Below, in pieces: positions 44,292-54,495 of a stretch of 64,000 nucleotides of DNA. The notes beneath the pieces were generated by a model that did no database searches, was not told the DNA's origin, and worked only from the letters and a program-made list of their open reading frames with translations. Source of the stretch: UBA4582 sp965657335 (GTDB lineage Bacteria > Pseudomonadota > Gammaproteobacteria > Pseudomonadales > Azotimanducaceae); NCBI GenBank assembly GCA_965657335.1, contig CBFHOH010000021.1, forward strand, positions 1 to 64,000. Direction: 5' to 3'. Both the position numbers and the translations under genes were made by a program. Numbering within the stretch: position 1 is the stretch's first letter; each line of letters opens with the position of its first letter.

Positions 44292-45182
44292 ATGATAGAT
44301 AACCTCTCGACACAACTATCTCTTTTCTTTTCGGTATTTCCGGTTATCAGCGCTTTCATCGGTTTTATTTTCGGCATGCTTATTGGCAGCTTCCTGAATG
44401 TTGTCGCCCATAGACTTCCCATTATGATGGAAAGAGACTGGCATCAGCAGGCACATGAACTTCTAGGTTCTAAGCCGCCTGCCGACAGCTCCCCAGCACC
44501 TTTTAATCTCGTCTTCCCGAACTCACAATGTCCCAATTGCCGCCACGATATCAAACCCTGGGAAAACATCCCCATTCTCAGCTATTTCTTTCTAGGCGGA
44601 AAGTGCTCCTCATGCAAAACAGGCATCTCGCTGAGGTATCCCGTCGTGGAAACGTTAACCGGCGTATTAACGGCTGCAGTGATTTACAACTACGGACTCA
44701 CTGCGACAAGCCTTGCATGCTGCCTACTGACCTGGTCACTTATCTGTCTTTCACTCATTGACTATGACACTCAATTTTTGCCTGACAACATTACCTTGCC
44801 ACTGTTGTGGCTAGGTTTAATCGTAAACGCTTTTGATATTATTGTGCATTTTCAATACGCGTTCTGGGGAGCGATTGCGGGCTACCTAAGCCTCTGGTCG
44901 GTAAACACAATGTTCAGGCTCGTTCGCGGCTATGATGGCATGGGGTATGGCGATTTCAAACTACTCGCAGCACTCGGTGCCTGGATGGGCTGGCAGTCAT
45001 TACCGCTGATTGTTATTCTTTCTTCACTCGCCGGCGCCGTTGTTGGGGGACTTCTGATTGTATTTGGCAGAGACAAATCGAAACCGATACCCTTCGGCCC
45101 TTACCTTGCCATTGCGGGATGGATATCGCTCGTTTGGGGTGCTGAGATAACCGATATATATCTCAGATTTACAGCTATATAA
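44292..45182 (+). CDS. pilD: Prepilin peptidase / N-methyltransferase PilD
   Basis: This bifunctional membrane enzyme cuts prepilin leaders and methylates the new N-terminus; it also serves type II secretion pseudopilins. The zinc motif is CPNCRHDI and CSSCKTG (about 79-120). The aspartic protease residues are in LIDYDTQFLPD and MGYGDFKLLAALG. Eight membrane helices are expected and seen. Length 296 is normal. It is followed 33 bases later by coaE. Confidence 0.97.
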   Translation: MIDNLSTQLSLFFSVFPVISAFIGFIFGMLIGSFLNVVAHRLPIMMERDWHQQAHELLGSKPPADSSPAPFNLVFPNSQCPNCRHDIKPWENIPILSYFFLGGKCSSCKTGISLRYPVVETLTGVLTAAVIYNYGLTATSLACCLLTWSLICLSLIDYDTQFLPDNITLPLLWLGLIVNAFDIIVHFQYAFWGAIAGYLSLWSVNTMFRLVRGYDGMGYGDFKLLAALGAWMGWQSLPLIVILSSLAGAVVGGLLIVFGRDKSKPIPFGPYLAIAGWISLVWGAEITDIYLRFTAI

Positions 45183-45215
45183 CTTTTGTTAAACCACACT
45201 TAAGATCCATATGAT

Positions 45216-45860
45216 ATGAGTTCATCAACAACCAAACTGGTCATTGGCCTGACCGGCGGAATCGGTAGTGGAAAAACCGCAGTATCAAATCACTTCGCAA
45301 AACTAGGTATCACCATCGCGGATGCTGATATCGCTAGTCGTACGGTGATGGAACCAGAGACTGAGGCTTACAACAAAATTATAGATTACTTCGGTGTAGA
45401 GATAGTCAACAAAGACAAAACGCTTGATCGAGCGCGCCTGCGCGAACTCGTTTTCAGCAATAGCAATAAGTTAAGGTGGCTTGAATCAGTTACAGTGCCC
45501 GCCATCATGAATCGACTAATCGAAGAGCTCGCACAATCGACCTCACCCTACTCTATTCTTTGTTTGTCCAGCGGGCGCGGACAGCACCCACTCATTCATC
45601 GCAACCTTGTCGTAGATGTTTTACCCGAGACCCAATTGGAAAGAGCAATACAGCGAGATAACGATTCTGAGGCGCAGATAAAGTCCATAATGGCAAAACA
45701 GCCAACTCGACAAGAGAGGCTAGACTATGCCGACGACGTCATCAATAACGATGGCGACATCTCTCTTCTCGAGAAAGAGGTGTCGCGCTTACACGCTCTG
45801 TATGGGACGTTGAGTTGCGCACCTGGTGAATTTAATCATTCTACGGAATATTCGCAATGA
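45216..45860 (+). CDS. coaE: Dephospho-CoA kinase
   Basis: The enzyme phosphorylates dephospho-CoA in the last step of CoA synthesis. The P-loop is GLTGGIGSGKTAVSNHF (about 11-27), followed by ADADIASRTVMEP and the lid helix QRDNDSEAQIKSIMAKQPTR with the ADDVINNDG end. The usual PLLxE segment in the middle (about 110-120) reads ILCLSSGRGQHPL, so it is diverged and two residues shorter than in E. coli. It overlaps yacG by four bases (ATGA), as is common for this pair. Confidence 0.93.
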   Translation: MSSSTTKLVIGLTGGIGSGKTAVSNHFAKLGITIADADIASRTVMEPETEAYNKIIDYFGVEIVNKDKTLDRARLRELVFSNSNKLRWLESVTVPAIMNRLIEELAQSTSPYSILCLSSGRGQHPLIHRNLVVDVLPETQLERAIQRDNDSEAQIKSIMAKQPTRQERLDYADDVINNDGDISLLEKEVSRLHALYGTLSCAPGEFNHSTEYSQ

Positions 45861-46048
45861 CCAGACTGACTGTAGACTGTCCAATGTGTAAGACCAAGGT
45901 TCCATGGGACACCTCAAACCAGTTTAGGCCATTTTGTTCCGAGCGCTGTAAGCTGATTGATTTAGGAGAGTGGGCAGAAGGTCGCAGGAGCATACCTTCG
46001 GATGCAGATCACGATGATACAACTGCAAGAGACCTTGATAGGGACTAG
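45857..46048 (+). CDS. yacG: DNA gyrase inhibitor YacG
   Basis: This 63-residue zinc protein has four cysteines in CPMCKTKVPW and FCSERCKLIDLGEWAEG, the complete YacG signature. In E. coli it binds GyrB and blocks its DNA-binding site. It overlaps the coaE stop codon by four bases and ends in an acidic tail. zapD, which lies between coaE and yacG in E. coli, is absent here, as it is in Pseudomonas. Confidence 0.95.
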   Translation: MTRLTVDCPMCKTKVPWDTSNQFRPFCSERCKLIDLGEWAEGRRSIPSDADHDDTTARDLDRD

Positions 46049-46683
46049 TCTTCTTAACTTACGGAATCAACTGCACTAACTATTGCATTGCCGTTACATG
46101 GAAACAACGAGCGTTTCCGTTTGAAGAAAATCATAAACTGGTGACCAACATCACCCTGAGGACAGATTAATGATCACAGGTATGTTCGCCAATCGGGATC
46201 AGGCGAACTTCAGGTTACAAACTTAGCCCTAATCTTCGACTGTCGTCAGCCACGACATCGCTCTTTTATTCATGCAGCAAAGGCGACTCGCAACCATTGG
46301 TGGGTTCGTGGCAGATTCTAAGCTCACAACCGGCGTCGTTGTGCTGATCATGTCTGCGCTGAACAGCGCGCTGAAAGCGACAAATGCGTTGTTGAAAATT
46401 CTGTCAAAATCGTTGATACCTATAATGGCTAACCAAATACAGATACCCTAAGCCTGTGACTCACTTTTGCACTTAAATTTTCAGATTTGTCTTCTTCTGA
46501 TAGCGGCTTGTCTCGGCTACCGGACAGGCAGCTTTCTCGACGGAGACCTGGATGTGATAATGCTCGCTCAGGACCCTGCTGCACTTCTCTGAGACGACCA
46601 TAAAAGCAGCTGCGAGATTATTTGTAGCCACAGGACCTAAATAAAAACCCTTTTGTTAGGCAAACGATTTTACGGAGAGAGGC
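46049..46683. other. 635-bp stretch without a recognised gene
   Basis: No convincing coding frame, RNA gene or mobile element is visible between yacG and the S9 peptidase. Two small inverted repeats occur, GGAAAC/GTTTCC (46100-46118) and GCGCTG/CAGCGC (46356-46369), neither with a T run, so they are poor terminators. A short frame at 46170-46226 (18 residues, GAGGA seven bases upstream) is the best small-ORF candidate but has no coding support. Confidence 0.6.
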
Positions 46684-48726
46684 ATGACAAACTTCACGCG
46701 AGTGTTCACGATGTTTGTGAGTACGATACTGACAATTCAAATCAGCGCGGCTGAAAACACATTATTTACGCCTGAAGATGTCTTCGACCTCGAATACGCC
46801 AGCGATCCAAGGGTCTCACCTGATGGTCGATCAGTCGTCTATGTCCGACGCTCTAATGACATCATGACCGACAAAACGCGTTCCAGCCTATGGCAGGTCG
46901 ATGCTCAAGGCAACAACCATCGCCCACTGGTTTCAGATACCAACAATCATTCATCTCCACGATGGTCAGCGGATGGCACCCGGTTAGCCTACATCTCATC
47001 AGCCAGTGGTAGCACACAAGTTCATGTTAGATGGCTGGACACTGGACAAACAGCACTACTCACCAATCTTCGCAACTCACCCAAACACATTAGCTGGTCG
47101 CCCGACGGACGACGGATTGCTTTTACTATGAGCGTTAAGGGAAAAACGCGCACCCTCGCTAAAGCTAGAAAAAAACCAAAAGGTGCTAGTTGGGCTGAGC
47201 CGGTAAAGGTCATTGAAACGATCCCTTACCAATTTGACGGCAACGGAATTGTCGAGCCGGAGTATGAGCAAATTTTTGTGATACCAGAGGAAGGCGGAAC
47301 ACCGAGACAAATCACCAATGGCGAGTTCAATCATGGCGGACCTCTCGAATGGGATCGAAACAGCAGGAATATTTTATTTTCGAGTAATCGGCATCAAAAC
47401 TGGCCACTAGAATCCGGAGAGCGTGATATTTTCAGCGTGAATGTGAAATCTCGCAATCTTTCCCAGCTCACCAACAGTGAGGGAGCAGAATTCAACCCAA
47501 GGTTCTCTAAAGACAACAACCATATTGCCTACCTCGCTGTTCCGAAAAAACCAGTCGCCTACCAGAACACACAATTAAAGCTTATGAGAAGAGATGGTTC
47601 CGAGAGCACATTGCTTTCAGGTTCGCTTGACGCGTCACTGAGTAACCTTTTCTGGTCTCGAACCCAAAACATGATCTATGCGCAATTCGACCAGCGCGCA
47701 GTTAGGAAGATAGCCACGTTTGACCTTAAGGGGCTGAAAAAAATTGTCGCTGAAGGTCTGAGCGGGACATCACTGGGCCGACCATACCTGAGTGGCACCT
47801 ATCATCTGGGTGGCAACGACACGATTGCTTTTACCTCAGGCAAACATGACAGCCCTGCTGATATCGTTGTGATGAAAAAAGATTCTGACAAACAGGTCTT
47901 GGCGACTCAATTGAATACCGACCTCCTCGCGGACAAAAACCTTGCATCCATTCACAACATAACCTACGCGTCATCGTTTGATGGCGAAGAAATTCAGGGC
48001 TGGTACCTTCTACCGCCAGATTTCGATCCGGAAAAAAAATATCCGCTAATCCTTGAAATTCATGGCGGACCTCACCTTGCATACGGCCCCTATTTCTCGG
48101 CAGAACTACAGTTGATGGCAGCGGCTGGCTACGTTGTTTTTTATGACAATCACCGTGGTAGCTCATCCTACGGAGAACGGTTTGCTTTGCTTCTACAATA
48201 CAAATATTCGAGCAAGGAGGACTTTGCTGATCATATGTCGGGTGTAGACGCTGTCATAAGCAAAGGGTTTGTTGATGAAGATAACCTTTTTATCGCAGGC
48301 GGTTCAGCCGGTGGAATCGCGACGGCCTATGCCATTGGACTGACAGACAGATTTAATGCCGCTGCCGCAGCAAAACCTGTGATCAACTGGATCAGTAAAA
48401 CACTGACAGCAGATTCCTCTGTTGGACAAATTTACCACCAGTTTCCCGGACCGCCATGGGAACACTTCCAGCACTACTGGGAACGCTCCCCGCTATCTCT
48501 CGTGGGGCAGGTAACGACGCCGACGTTGCTGCTGACAGGCGAAGCTGATCGCAGAACCCCTATTTCAGAAACAGAGCAATTTTATCAGGCTCTGAAATTA
48601 CGAAAGATTGACGCTGCAATGGTACGAGTGCCGGACTCACCACACGGCATTGCAGGCAGACCGTCCCGACTTATCGCCAAAGTCGACAATATTCTCGCTT
48701 GGTTTGAACGCTATAGAAAGGACTAA
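46684..48726 (+). CDS. Secreted S9 family serine peptidase (acylaminoacyl/prolyl oligopeptidase-like)
   Basis: After a signal peptide (about 1-22, ending QISA-AE) the protein has a WD40-like TolB/DPP-type beta-propeller with repeated SPDGR and WSPDGRRIAF blades (about 30-400) and a C-terminal alpha/beta-hydrolase domain (about 410-680). The catalytic Ser is in AGGSAGGIATA (GxSxG), the Asp in TGEADRRTP and the His in PDSPHGIAG. It probably cleaves peptides in the periplasm. GGAGAGAGG lies just before the ATG. It is a single gene, convergent with argJ. Confidence 0.93.
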   Translation: MTNFTRVFTMFVSTILTIQISAAENTLFTPEDVFDLEYASDPRVSPDGRSVVYVRRSNDIMTDKTRSSLWQVDAQGNNHRPLVSDTNNHSSPRWSADGTRLAYISSASGSTQVHVRWLDTGQTALLTNLRNSPKHISWSPDGRRIAFTMSVKGKTRTLAKARKKPKGASWAEPVKVIETIPYQFDGNGIVEPEYEQIFVIPEEGGTPRQITNGEFNHGGPLEWDRNSRNILFSSNRHQNWPLESGERDIFSVNVKSRNLSQLTNSEGAEFNPRFSKDNNHIAYLAVPKKPVAYQNTQLKLMRRDGSESTLLSGSLDASLSNLFWSRTQNMIYAQFDQRAVRKIATFDLKGLKKIVAEGLSGTSLGRPYLSGTYHLGGNDTIAFTSGKHDSPADIVVMKKDSDKQVLATQLNTDLLADKNLASIHNITYASSFDGEEIQGWYLLPPDFDPEKKYPLILEIHGGPHLAYGPYFSAELQLMAAAGYVVFYDNHRGSSSYGERFALLLQYKYSSKEDFADHMSGVDAVISKGFVDEDNLFIAGGSAGGIATAYAIGLTDRFNAAAAAKPVINWISKTLTADSSVGQIYHQFPGPPWEHFQHYWERSPLSLVGQVTTPTLLLTGEADRRTPISETEQFYQALKLRKIDAAMVRVPDSPHGIAGRPSRLIAKVDNILAWFERYRKD

Positions 48727-48770
48727 GCAGCTGTGAGGGAGGACGAGCTTGAGGAAAACAGATACATGAC

Positions 48771-49991
48771 CTAGGTTCTGTATTCCGCATTAATTCGAAC
48801 ATACTCATGGGACAGATCGCTGGTCCAGACAGTTTCACGAATGTCTCCGGCATTGAGTTCAACTCTGATAAGAATTTCTTCTCTAGCCATGACTTCGCTG
48901 CCCGCCTCTTCGGTGTAGTCCTGTGCTTTTTGGCCTTTTTTCATCAGCTGCACATCGCCCAAAAATATATCAAGCTTGTTGACGTCAATATCCACCGGTG
49001 CCTTGCCGATAGCCATGACCAAACGCCCCCAATTTGCGTCGCTCGCGAAAAGCGCTGTTTTCATCAATGGGGAATTCGCAATCGCGTAGGCGATACTCAA
49101 AGAATCTGAGCGGGACTCGCTTGAGCCGACTTCTACTGCAACAAATTTAGTGGCGCCCTCACCATCCCTGATGATTCCTTGCGCCAATTCAAGACATACC
49201 TCATTCAACATCTGCACAAACTGCTCATAAGCTTGCTCATCAACATCGATATCAACAGAGGACACACCCGTTGCACTCAACATACACGAGTCGTTAGTTG
49301 AAGTATCACTATCTACTGTGATTCGATTGAACGACCGATCACCAGCCGCAAGAAGACATGCTTTCAACGTTGCTTTTGTTGCTGTTACATCGCTCGCGAT
49401 GTAACTCAGCATCGTCGCCATATTAGGCTGTATCATCCCTGAGCCTTTGGCAATGCCGGTAACCGTGACCAGCTCGCCATTAATTGTTCTCTGACGCGTT
49501 GCTATTTTTGGCTCAGTATCAGTTGTCATAATGCCATGCGCAGCTTCTAGCCAATTCTCTTCCGCTAGGCCTTTAGTCAACTCCTCAAGCGCGTCCGTTA
49601 TTTTCTCTACTGGCAACCTTTCTCCAATGACTCCGGTAGAAAAAGGTATCACCGCCTCGGGACGACCCCCACCCACCTGTGAAACCGCTTTGCAACAAGC
49701 CAAAGCATCACCGATACCGGCCTCACCAACACCGGCATTAGCATTGCCGCTATTCACTAGAAAATGCGTAGGGTTAGTCACGCTCAGATGTCTTTTGCCG
49801 ACCTCAACCGGTGCAGCAGCAAATAAACTCTTAGTAAAAATACCAACTGTTATCGTGGTATCGACAAACTCAAAAAGCACTAAATCAGCAACATCTTGAT
49901 CTTCAGTGTTGGCTTTGATGCCACAGCCACAAGCCGATAGTCTTACGCCAGGCACCACATTAAAATCACGAGAGAAATGACCTACCGCCAC
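48771..49991 (-). CDS. argJ: Glutamate N-acetyltransferase / amino-acid acetyltransferase (ornithine acetyltransferase)
   Basis: ArgJ recycles the acetyl group in arginine synthesis, transferring it from N-acetylornithine to glutamate, and may also use acetyl-CoA. The autocleavage site is visible in SGMIQPNMATMLSYIASD, where Thr begins the beta subunit. FDRAVATI-type motifs aside, the LEWE-type end HEYVRINAEYRT is the family C-terminus. The GTG at 49991 has AGGAG eight bases upstream. Length 406 is normal. It lies 51 bases after secA on the same strand, as in Pseudomonas. Confidence 0.96.
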   Translation of the reverse strand: MAVGHFSRDFNVVPGVRLSACGCGIKANTEDQDVADLVLFEFVDTTITVGIFTKSLFAAAPVEVGKRHLSVTNPTHFLVNSGNANAGVGEAGIGDALACCKAVSQVGGGRPEAVIPFSTGVIGERLPVEKITDALEELTKGLAEENWLEAAHGIMTTDTEPKIATRQRTINGELVTVTGIAKGSGMIQPNMATMLSYIASDVTATKATLKACLLAAGDRSFNRITVDSDTSTNDSCMLSATGVSSVDIDVDEQAYEQFVQMLNEVCLELAQGIIRDGEGATKFVAVEVGSSESRSDSLSIAYAIANSPLMKTALFASDANWGRLVMAIGKAPVDIDVNKLDIFLGDVQLMKKGQKAQDYTEEAGSEVMAREEILIRVELNAGDIRETVWTSDLSHEYVRINAEYRT

Positions 49992-50042
49992 GATTTAGCT
50001 CCTAGACTAATTATTGTTCCGGGACTCTTTGCCCCCTGATTG

Positions 50043-52790
50043 CTATGTCAACTTTCCATGACACGATTTGTATTTCTTACCAGAACCACAGGGACACGGT
50101 TCGTTGCGGCCGACTTTCTTTTCGCGACGAATGAAAGGGGCTTGAGGAGTGCCGCCTTGCTGAGCTCCGGCCTCAGGGTTAGGCTCAGATGAATCCATCG
50201 ATCCGACATCACTTTTCTGGAAGTTCATTGAAGTTTTAGCTTCTGCTTCTCTGCGCTGGCGTTCCATCGCATCAATATCGTCCGAGGGTTGAAACTGAAC
50301 CCGCGCAAGAAAACGAATGACTTCAAACTTTACATTGTGAAGCAGCTCTTCGAACAGCTCGAATGATTCGCGCTTGTATTCCTGTTTAGGCTGTTTCTGA
50401 GCATAGGCTCGAAGATTAATACCCTGACGCAAATAGTCCATTGCGGCAAGGTGTTCTTTCCACTGAGTGTCGAGAATCTGAAGCATAATCTGCTTTTCAA
50501 ATATTCGAATATCATCGCCGATCTGTTCTTCTTTCTTTCGGTAATCTTCTTTGATCTCGTAGACAATACGATCACGCATTGATTCCTCATGCATGTCGTC
50601 ATCTTCTTCCAACCACTTAGCAATTGGCAGTTTGATATTAAATTCGGTACTGAGGGACACCTCAAGACCGGGTATATCCCACTGTTCCTCCAAACTCTGA
50701 GGCGGGACAAAACCACTGATCACCTCAGAAACGACATCATCCCACAGTGCATTGATCGTTTCTGAGACGTCGTTGGTGGCCATCAATTCATTACGTTGCC
50801 CATAAATCATCTGGCGCTGATCATTTGCAACGTCGTCGTATTCAAGCAGCTGTTTGCGAATATCGAAGTTGCGGGTTTCGACTTTTCTTTGCGCTTTTTC
50901 GATGGCGTTGTTCACCATGCGATGCTCTATCGCCTCGCCCTTTTCCATACCCAATGACTTCATGAGTCCTTTGACTTTGTCTGAGGCAAATATCCGAAGC
51001 AGATTATCATCCAAAGATAAATAGAAACGCGACACACCCGGATCACCTTGTCTGCCGGCGCGACCCCTTAACTGATTGTCAATTCTTCGACTCTCGTGAC
51101 GTTCAGTACCGAGAACATGCAGCCCACCGGCTGCCAATACGGCGTCGTGACTGGCTTGCCATTCGGATTTGAGCGCCTCGATTTTATCATCGGTAGGCGC
51201 TTTTATTTTCGCGGCCTCTATTTCCCAATTACCGCCCAAAATAATATCTGTACCTCGACCCGCCATGTTTGTGGCAATGGTCACCGTTCCCGGTCTGCCT
51301 GCCTGCGCGATAATTTCGGCTTCTTTCTCATGGAACTTTGCATTCAACACGTTGTGTTTGATTTTCTTCTTTTTCAGCAACGTCGACAAAATTTCTGAAG
51401 ACTCAACCGATGCAGTACCGACCAGCACCGGCGCACCGTTTCCGGTAAATTCCTGAATCTCGTCGACAATAGCATCGTACTTTTCTGCAAGTGTCAGGAA
51501 CATCAGATCATTTTTGTCATCCCGTATCATTTCGATATTGGTAGGGATTACAACAACGTCGAGGCCGTAAATTTGTTTGAATTCAAATGCTTCTGTATCT
51601 GCCGTGCCAGTCATGCCGGCAAGTTTGTTGTATAAACGGAAGTAGTTTTGAAAAGTAGTCGAGGCCAGCGTCTGACTCTCATTTGTAATTGCTACATTTT
51701 CCTTCGCTTCTATCGCCTGATGGATACCACCGGACCATCTTCTGCCTGGCATGGTTCGCCCGGTATGCTCGTCAACAATAACGATTTCATTGTCTTGCAC
51801 AATATACTCAACGTCCTTTTGGAACAGGCAGTGTGCTTTCAGTGCCGAGTGCACGTGATGTAGCAAAGTGAGATTCGTTGTGCCGTAAAGTGAGTCGCCT
51901 TCTTTTAGCAGCCCGTGCTTTACCAATAAACTTTCGACTAACAAGTGACCGTCTTCTGTGAGCTCAACATCACGCTGCTTTTCATCTACGAAAAAATCCC
52001 CCGGCGGCTCAATCTCGTTCTCAATATCTTCCGCGGTCTTTTCCTGACGCTTTAGCTGTGGGGCAATTTGATTAATCGCTCGATACAGTTCAGAGGAATT
52101 TTCAACCCCGCCTGAAATGATTAAAGGCGTTCTCGCCTCATCAATCAGGATTGAATCCACTTCATCAACAATCGCAAAATTCAGTGGACGCTGCGTTCTT
52201 TCGGTTTCATTGAACGCCATGTTGTCACGCAGATAATCAAATCCGAATTCATTGTTAGTGCCATAAGTGACATCACATTGGTAAGCCGCATGCTTTTCGT
52301 CACCGGACTGTCCTGCGTAGACGACACCCACAGTCATGCCTAGTTGGCGGAATACCGCACCCATCCACTCGGCACCCCACTTAGCCAAATAATCATTAAC
52401 CGTCACCAGATGAACGCCGTTACCGGATATCGCATTGAGATAGAGCGGGAGGGTCGCAACGAGTGTTTTACCCTCACCCGTTCGCATTTCCGCAATTTTG
52501 CCCTCGTGTAACACGACGCCGCCTATCATTTGGACGTCGAATATACGAAGACCAAGCGCACGCCTGCCAGCTTCTCTTACCGTTGCAAAAGCCTCGGGCA
52601 ATATAACGTCCAGAGTTTCTCCAGCATCCATCCGTTGCTGGAATTCCACGCGTTTGTCTTTTAGCTGCTGGTCGCTTAGCGACTCGAGATTATCTTCGTA
52701 GCTGTTAATTTTCTTAACAACTTTCTGCATACGTTTGAGTTCGCGTTCGTTCTTACTTCCGAACACTTTGCTTAATATTTTAAGGGCCAT
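50043..52790 (-). CDS. secA: Preprotein translocase ATPase SecA
   Basis: SecA drives protein export through SecYEG. Walker A MRTGEGKT (about 105), the DEVDSILIDEARTPLIISG motif, TNMAGRGTDI and QLRGRAGRQGDPG in the second nucleotide-binding fold, and the C-terminal zinc SEC-C motif CPCGSGKKYKSCHG are all present. I start at ATG 52790 (MALKILSKVFGSKNERELK), giving 915 residues; the open frame extends 14 codons further. No SecM-type arrest peptide is apparent upstream. The gene is followed by argJ and preceded by the M23 peptidase gene. Confidence 0.99.
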   Translation of the reverse strand: MALKILSKVFGSKNERELKRMQKVVKKINSYEDNLESLSDQQLKDKRVEFQQRMDAGETLDVILPEAFATVREAGRRALGLRIFDVQMIGGVVLHEGKIAEMRTGEGKTLVATLPLYLNAISGNGVHLVTVNDYLAKWGAEWMGAVFRQLGMTVGVVYAGQSGDEKHAAYQCDVTYGTNNEFGFDYLRDNMAFNETERTQRPLNFAIVDEVDSILIDEARTPLIISGGVENSSELYRAINQIAPQLKRQEKTAEDIENEIEPPGDFFVDEKQRDVELTEDGHLLVESLLVKHGLLKEGDSLYGTTNLTLLHHVHSALKAHCLFQKDVEYIVQDNEIVIVDEHTGRTMPGRRWSGGIHQAIEAKENVAITNESQTLASTTFQNYFRLYNKLAGMTGTADTEAFEFKQIYGLDVVVIPTNIEMIRDDKNDLMFLTLAEKYDAIVDEIQEFTGNGAPVLVGTASVESSEILSTLLKKKKIKHNVLNAKFHEKEAEIIAQAGRPGTVTIATNMAGRGTDIILGGNWEIEAAKIKAPTDDKIEALKSEWQASHDAVLAAGGLHVLGTERHESRRIDNQLRGRAGRQGDPGVSRFYLSLDDNLLRIFASDKVKGLMKSLGMEKGEAIEHRMVNNAIEKAQRKVETRNFDIRKQLLEYDDVANDQRQMIYGQRNELMATNDVSETINALWDDVVSEVISGFVPPQSLEEQWDIPGLEVSLSTEFNIKLPIAKWLEEDDDMHEESMRDRIVYEIKEDYRKKEEQIGDDIRIFEKQIMLQILDTQWKEHLAAMDYLRQGINLRAYAQKQPKQEYKRESFELFEELLHNVKFEVIRFLARVQFQPSDDIDAMERQRREAEAKTSMNFQKSDVGSMDSSEPNPEAGAQQGGTPQAPFIRREKKVGRNEPCPCGSGKKYKSCHGKLT

Positions 52791-52968
52791 TTCAGCTATC
52801 TCTTTTGCTTCCCGTTGGAAGCCCTGTTTCAAATAAACGTGAAGGTTTTCTATTTTCCGCCGTCACATAGAAGTGCGTCGGCCATACCTTGTGGTCTTTC
52901 AAAGATCTGGTATGACTTATATTAGGGTGGCATCTCCGATTTTGAAGATTACCCGTTTGTTGTGATGG

Positions 52969-53892
52969 TCAACGGCTCGCGCGTTGGACATAGGAGGATG
53001 GATCAACTACCCGGCCATTTTTATAGACCTCGTAGTGCACGTGTGGGCCGGTCGAACGACCGCTACTGCCCATTTCGCCGATGACCTGCCCTTTTTTGAC
53101 AATGTCGCCAACTTTAACGTTTAGCTTGTCATGATGGCCGTAGCGAGTGGAGAAACCTCGGCCATGGTTAATTTCGACCATTTTGCCGTATCCACTCCGG
53201 GTGTTTGCGTAAACAACGACCCCGGCGGCGACAGCGACCACGTCCGAACCATGTTTGCCGGCAAAATCAACACCGTTGTGGAAAGCCCTCTTACCCGTTA
53301 TTGGGTCAACTCTCATGCCAAACCTAGAAGACATCCAGCCTTTTCGTACGGGTCTACCAGCAATAAATACTTCGTTTTCAATTTTTCGATTAACAAATAA
53401 GGTTTCGAGAACACTGAGTTGTTGCTCGCGACTCTCGATGTCATCGGCCAAACGGCTCAATTCTCTTAGATAGTCTGGTGCCCCGCGCATGGCAGCGGTA
53501 TTTTCAACTTCTGGCCCCCCCATCGGCGGCGGGCTTGAAAAATTGAACTCGCCCTCCTCAATGCCGGCAACATTGGTAAGTCGCTCACCTAGGGCGTCCA
53601 ATCTGACTATTCGAGCTTGCAATTGAGCCAAGCGCAGCGCCGAGGCTTCTAGATTGTTCTCCGCATCGCGTTTTGCATCTTCAATTTGTCGCTCCTGATC
53701 CTTTAACACCAGTCGCCATTTACCCACCATCTCATTCGTCAGCGCAGCCTCACCCATACCGTGGCGATAGGACAGATAACCAGCGGCAGTCGGGAAACCT
53801 ATCAGACTCAAAAAAGTCAGACCCACAAGAAGACCATTGGCCGTAAATGATCTGGCTTTGCCGGAATGGTTATCAACTATGATGAATTTCAT
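52969..53892 (-). CDS. M23 family metallopeptidase
   Basis: One membrane helix (about 20-42) is followed by a coiled-coil region (about 65-180) and an M23 LytM domain (about 200-300). The zinc ligands are HNGVDFAG (His, Asp) and HVHYEVYKNG (His), with the middle GHHDKL, so it is likely an active peptidoglycan hydrolase rather than a degenerate LytM activator. It lies between lpxC and secA, the same place as PA4404 in Pseudomonas. Its role is presumably in cell-wall remodelling near division. Confidence 0.92.
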   Translation of the reverse strand: MKFIIVDNHSGKARSFTANGLLVGLTFLSLIGFPTAAGYLSYRHGMGEAALTNEMVGKWRLVLKDQERQIEDAKRDAENNLEASALRLAQLQARIVRLDALGERLTNVAGIEEGEFNFSSPPPMGGPEVENTAAMRGAPDYLRELSRLADDIESREQQLSVLETLFVNRKIENEVFIAGRPVRKGWMSSRFGMRVDPITGKRAFHNGVDFAGKHGSDVVAVAAGVVVYANTRSGYGKMVEINHGRGFSTRYGHHDKLNVKVGDIVKKGQVIGEMGSSGRSTGPHVHYEVYKNGRVVDPSSYVQRASR

Positions 53893-53972
53893 AAAATTCG
53901 GTTATTATGTCCAGTCGGATGCATCGTCAAACTTTGTGAATCTATTTTTATCATTCAGGTTTAGCCCTCAAA

Positions 53973-54446
53973 ATGGCCCGCAAACCAAAATACTTCAAAG
54001 ATCCTGCCCAAATGTTCAGCAGACCTCGGTCTCGTCTGAACAAAATATTTTCCAAATCACAGGACCTTATACAACTTCAAAACGCTTTAAGGCAAACCTT
54101 TCCCGGTGAAGTTTACGTTGCTTCGCTCTCTGAGGGAATACTCCACCTCATCACTCCGTCAGCCTCTTTGGCTACTCGGCTGAAATATCGCCAAAAGGCG
54201 ATAAAAGTTTCATTGGAGCAAATGCCGCTGCCGGGGGCCGGATCAAATCATCGCAGGGAAGTGTTGCAAATCAAGCAAATTAGAGTCACTGTCTCGCCCA
54301 ACTACAGGCCGCCTGAGCCCCCCCAAAGGTCTGCGATCGCTCCATCTCCAGAGACTGCGCGCCTCATCGCCGAAACCGCACAATATATCGAAGATGAACC
54401 TCTTCGCAAAGCGCTAATTAGGCTTTCCAAACGCGGTAAAAGTTAG
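53973..54446 (+). CDS. DUF721 protein, DciA-like
   Basis: This 157-residue protein has the DUF721 domain at about 25-105 (LIQLQNALRQTFPGEVYVAS, SASLATRLKYRQ). DciA, a member of this family, loads the replicative helicase in most bacteria that lack DnaC. The C-terminal part is Pro/Arg-rich and unconserved. It is transcribed from the plus strand, against the surrounding division genes, exactly as in Pseudomonas where a DUF721 gene lies between lpxC and the M23 peptidase gene. Equation with DciA is inferred. Confidence 0.83.
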   Translation: MARKPKYFKDPAQMFSRPRSRLNKIFSKSQDLIQLQNALRQTFPGEVYVASLSEGILHLITPSASLATRLKYRQKAIKVSLEQMPLPGAGSNHRREVLQIKQIRVTVSPNYRPPEPPQRSAIAPSPETARLIAETAQYIEDEPLRKALIRLSKRGKS

Positions 54447-54495
54447 CAATTGTCCGTCACCAGCTTGACGTCACCTTCCTGGTTATTATCGGCTG

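Noticed and set aside
46170..46226. 18-residue frame with GAGGA upstream in the long intergenic region
   Set aside because: Too short and without any coding or conservation signal to be called a gene.
46356..46369. GCGCTG/CAGCGC hairpin
   Set aside because: No T run on either strand and no adjacent gene end, so it is not supported as a terminator.
52883..52914. CATACC/GGTATG hairpin upstream of secA, possible SecM-like leader
   Set aside because: No arrest-peptide frame or T run accompanies it; it may be chance.
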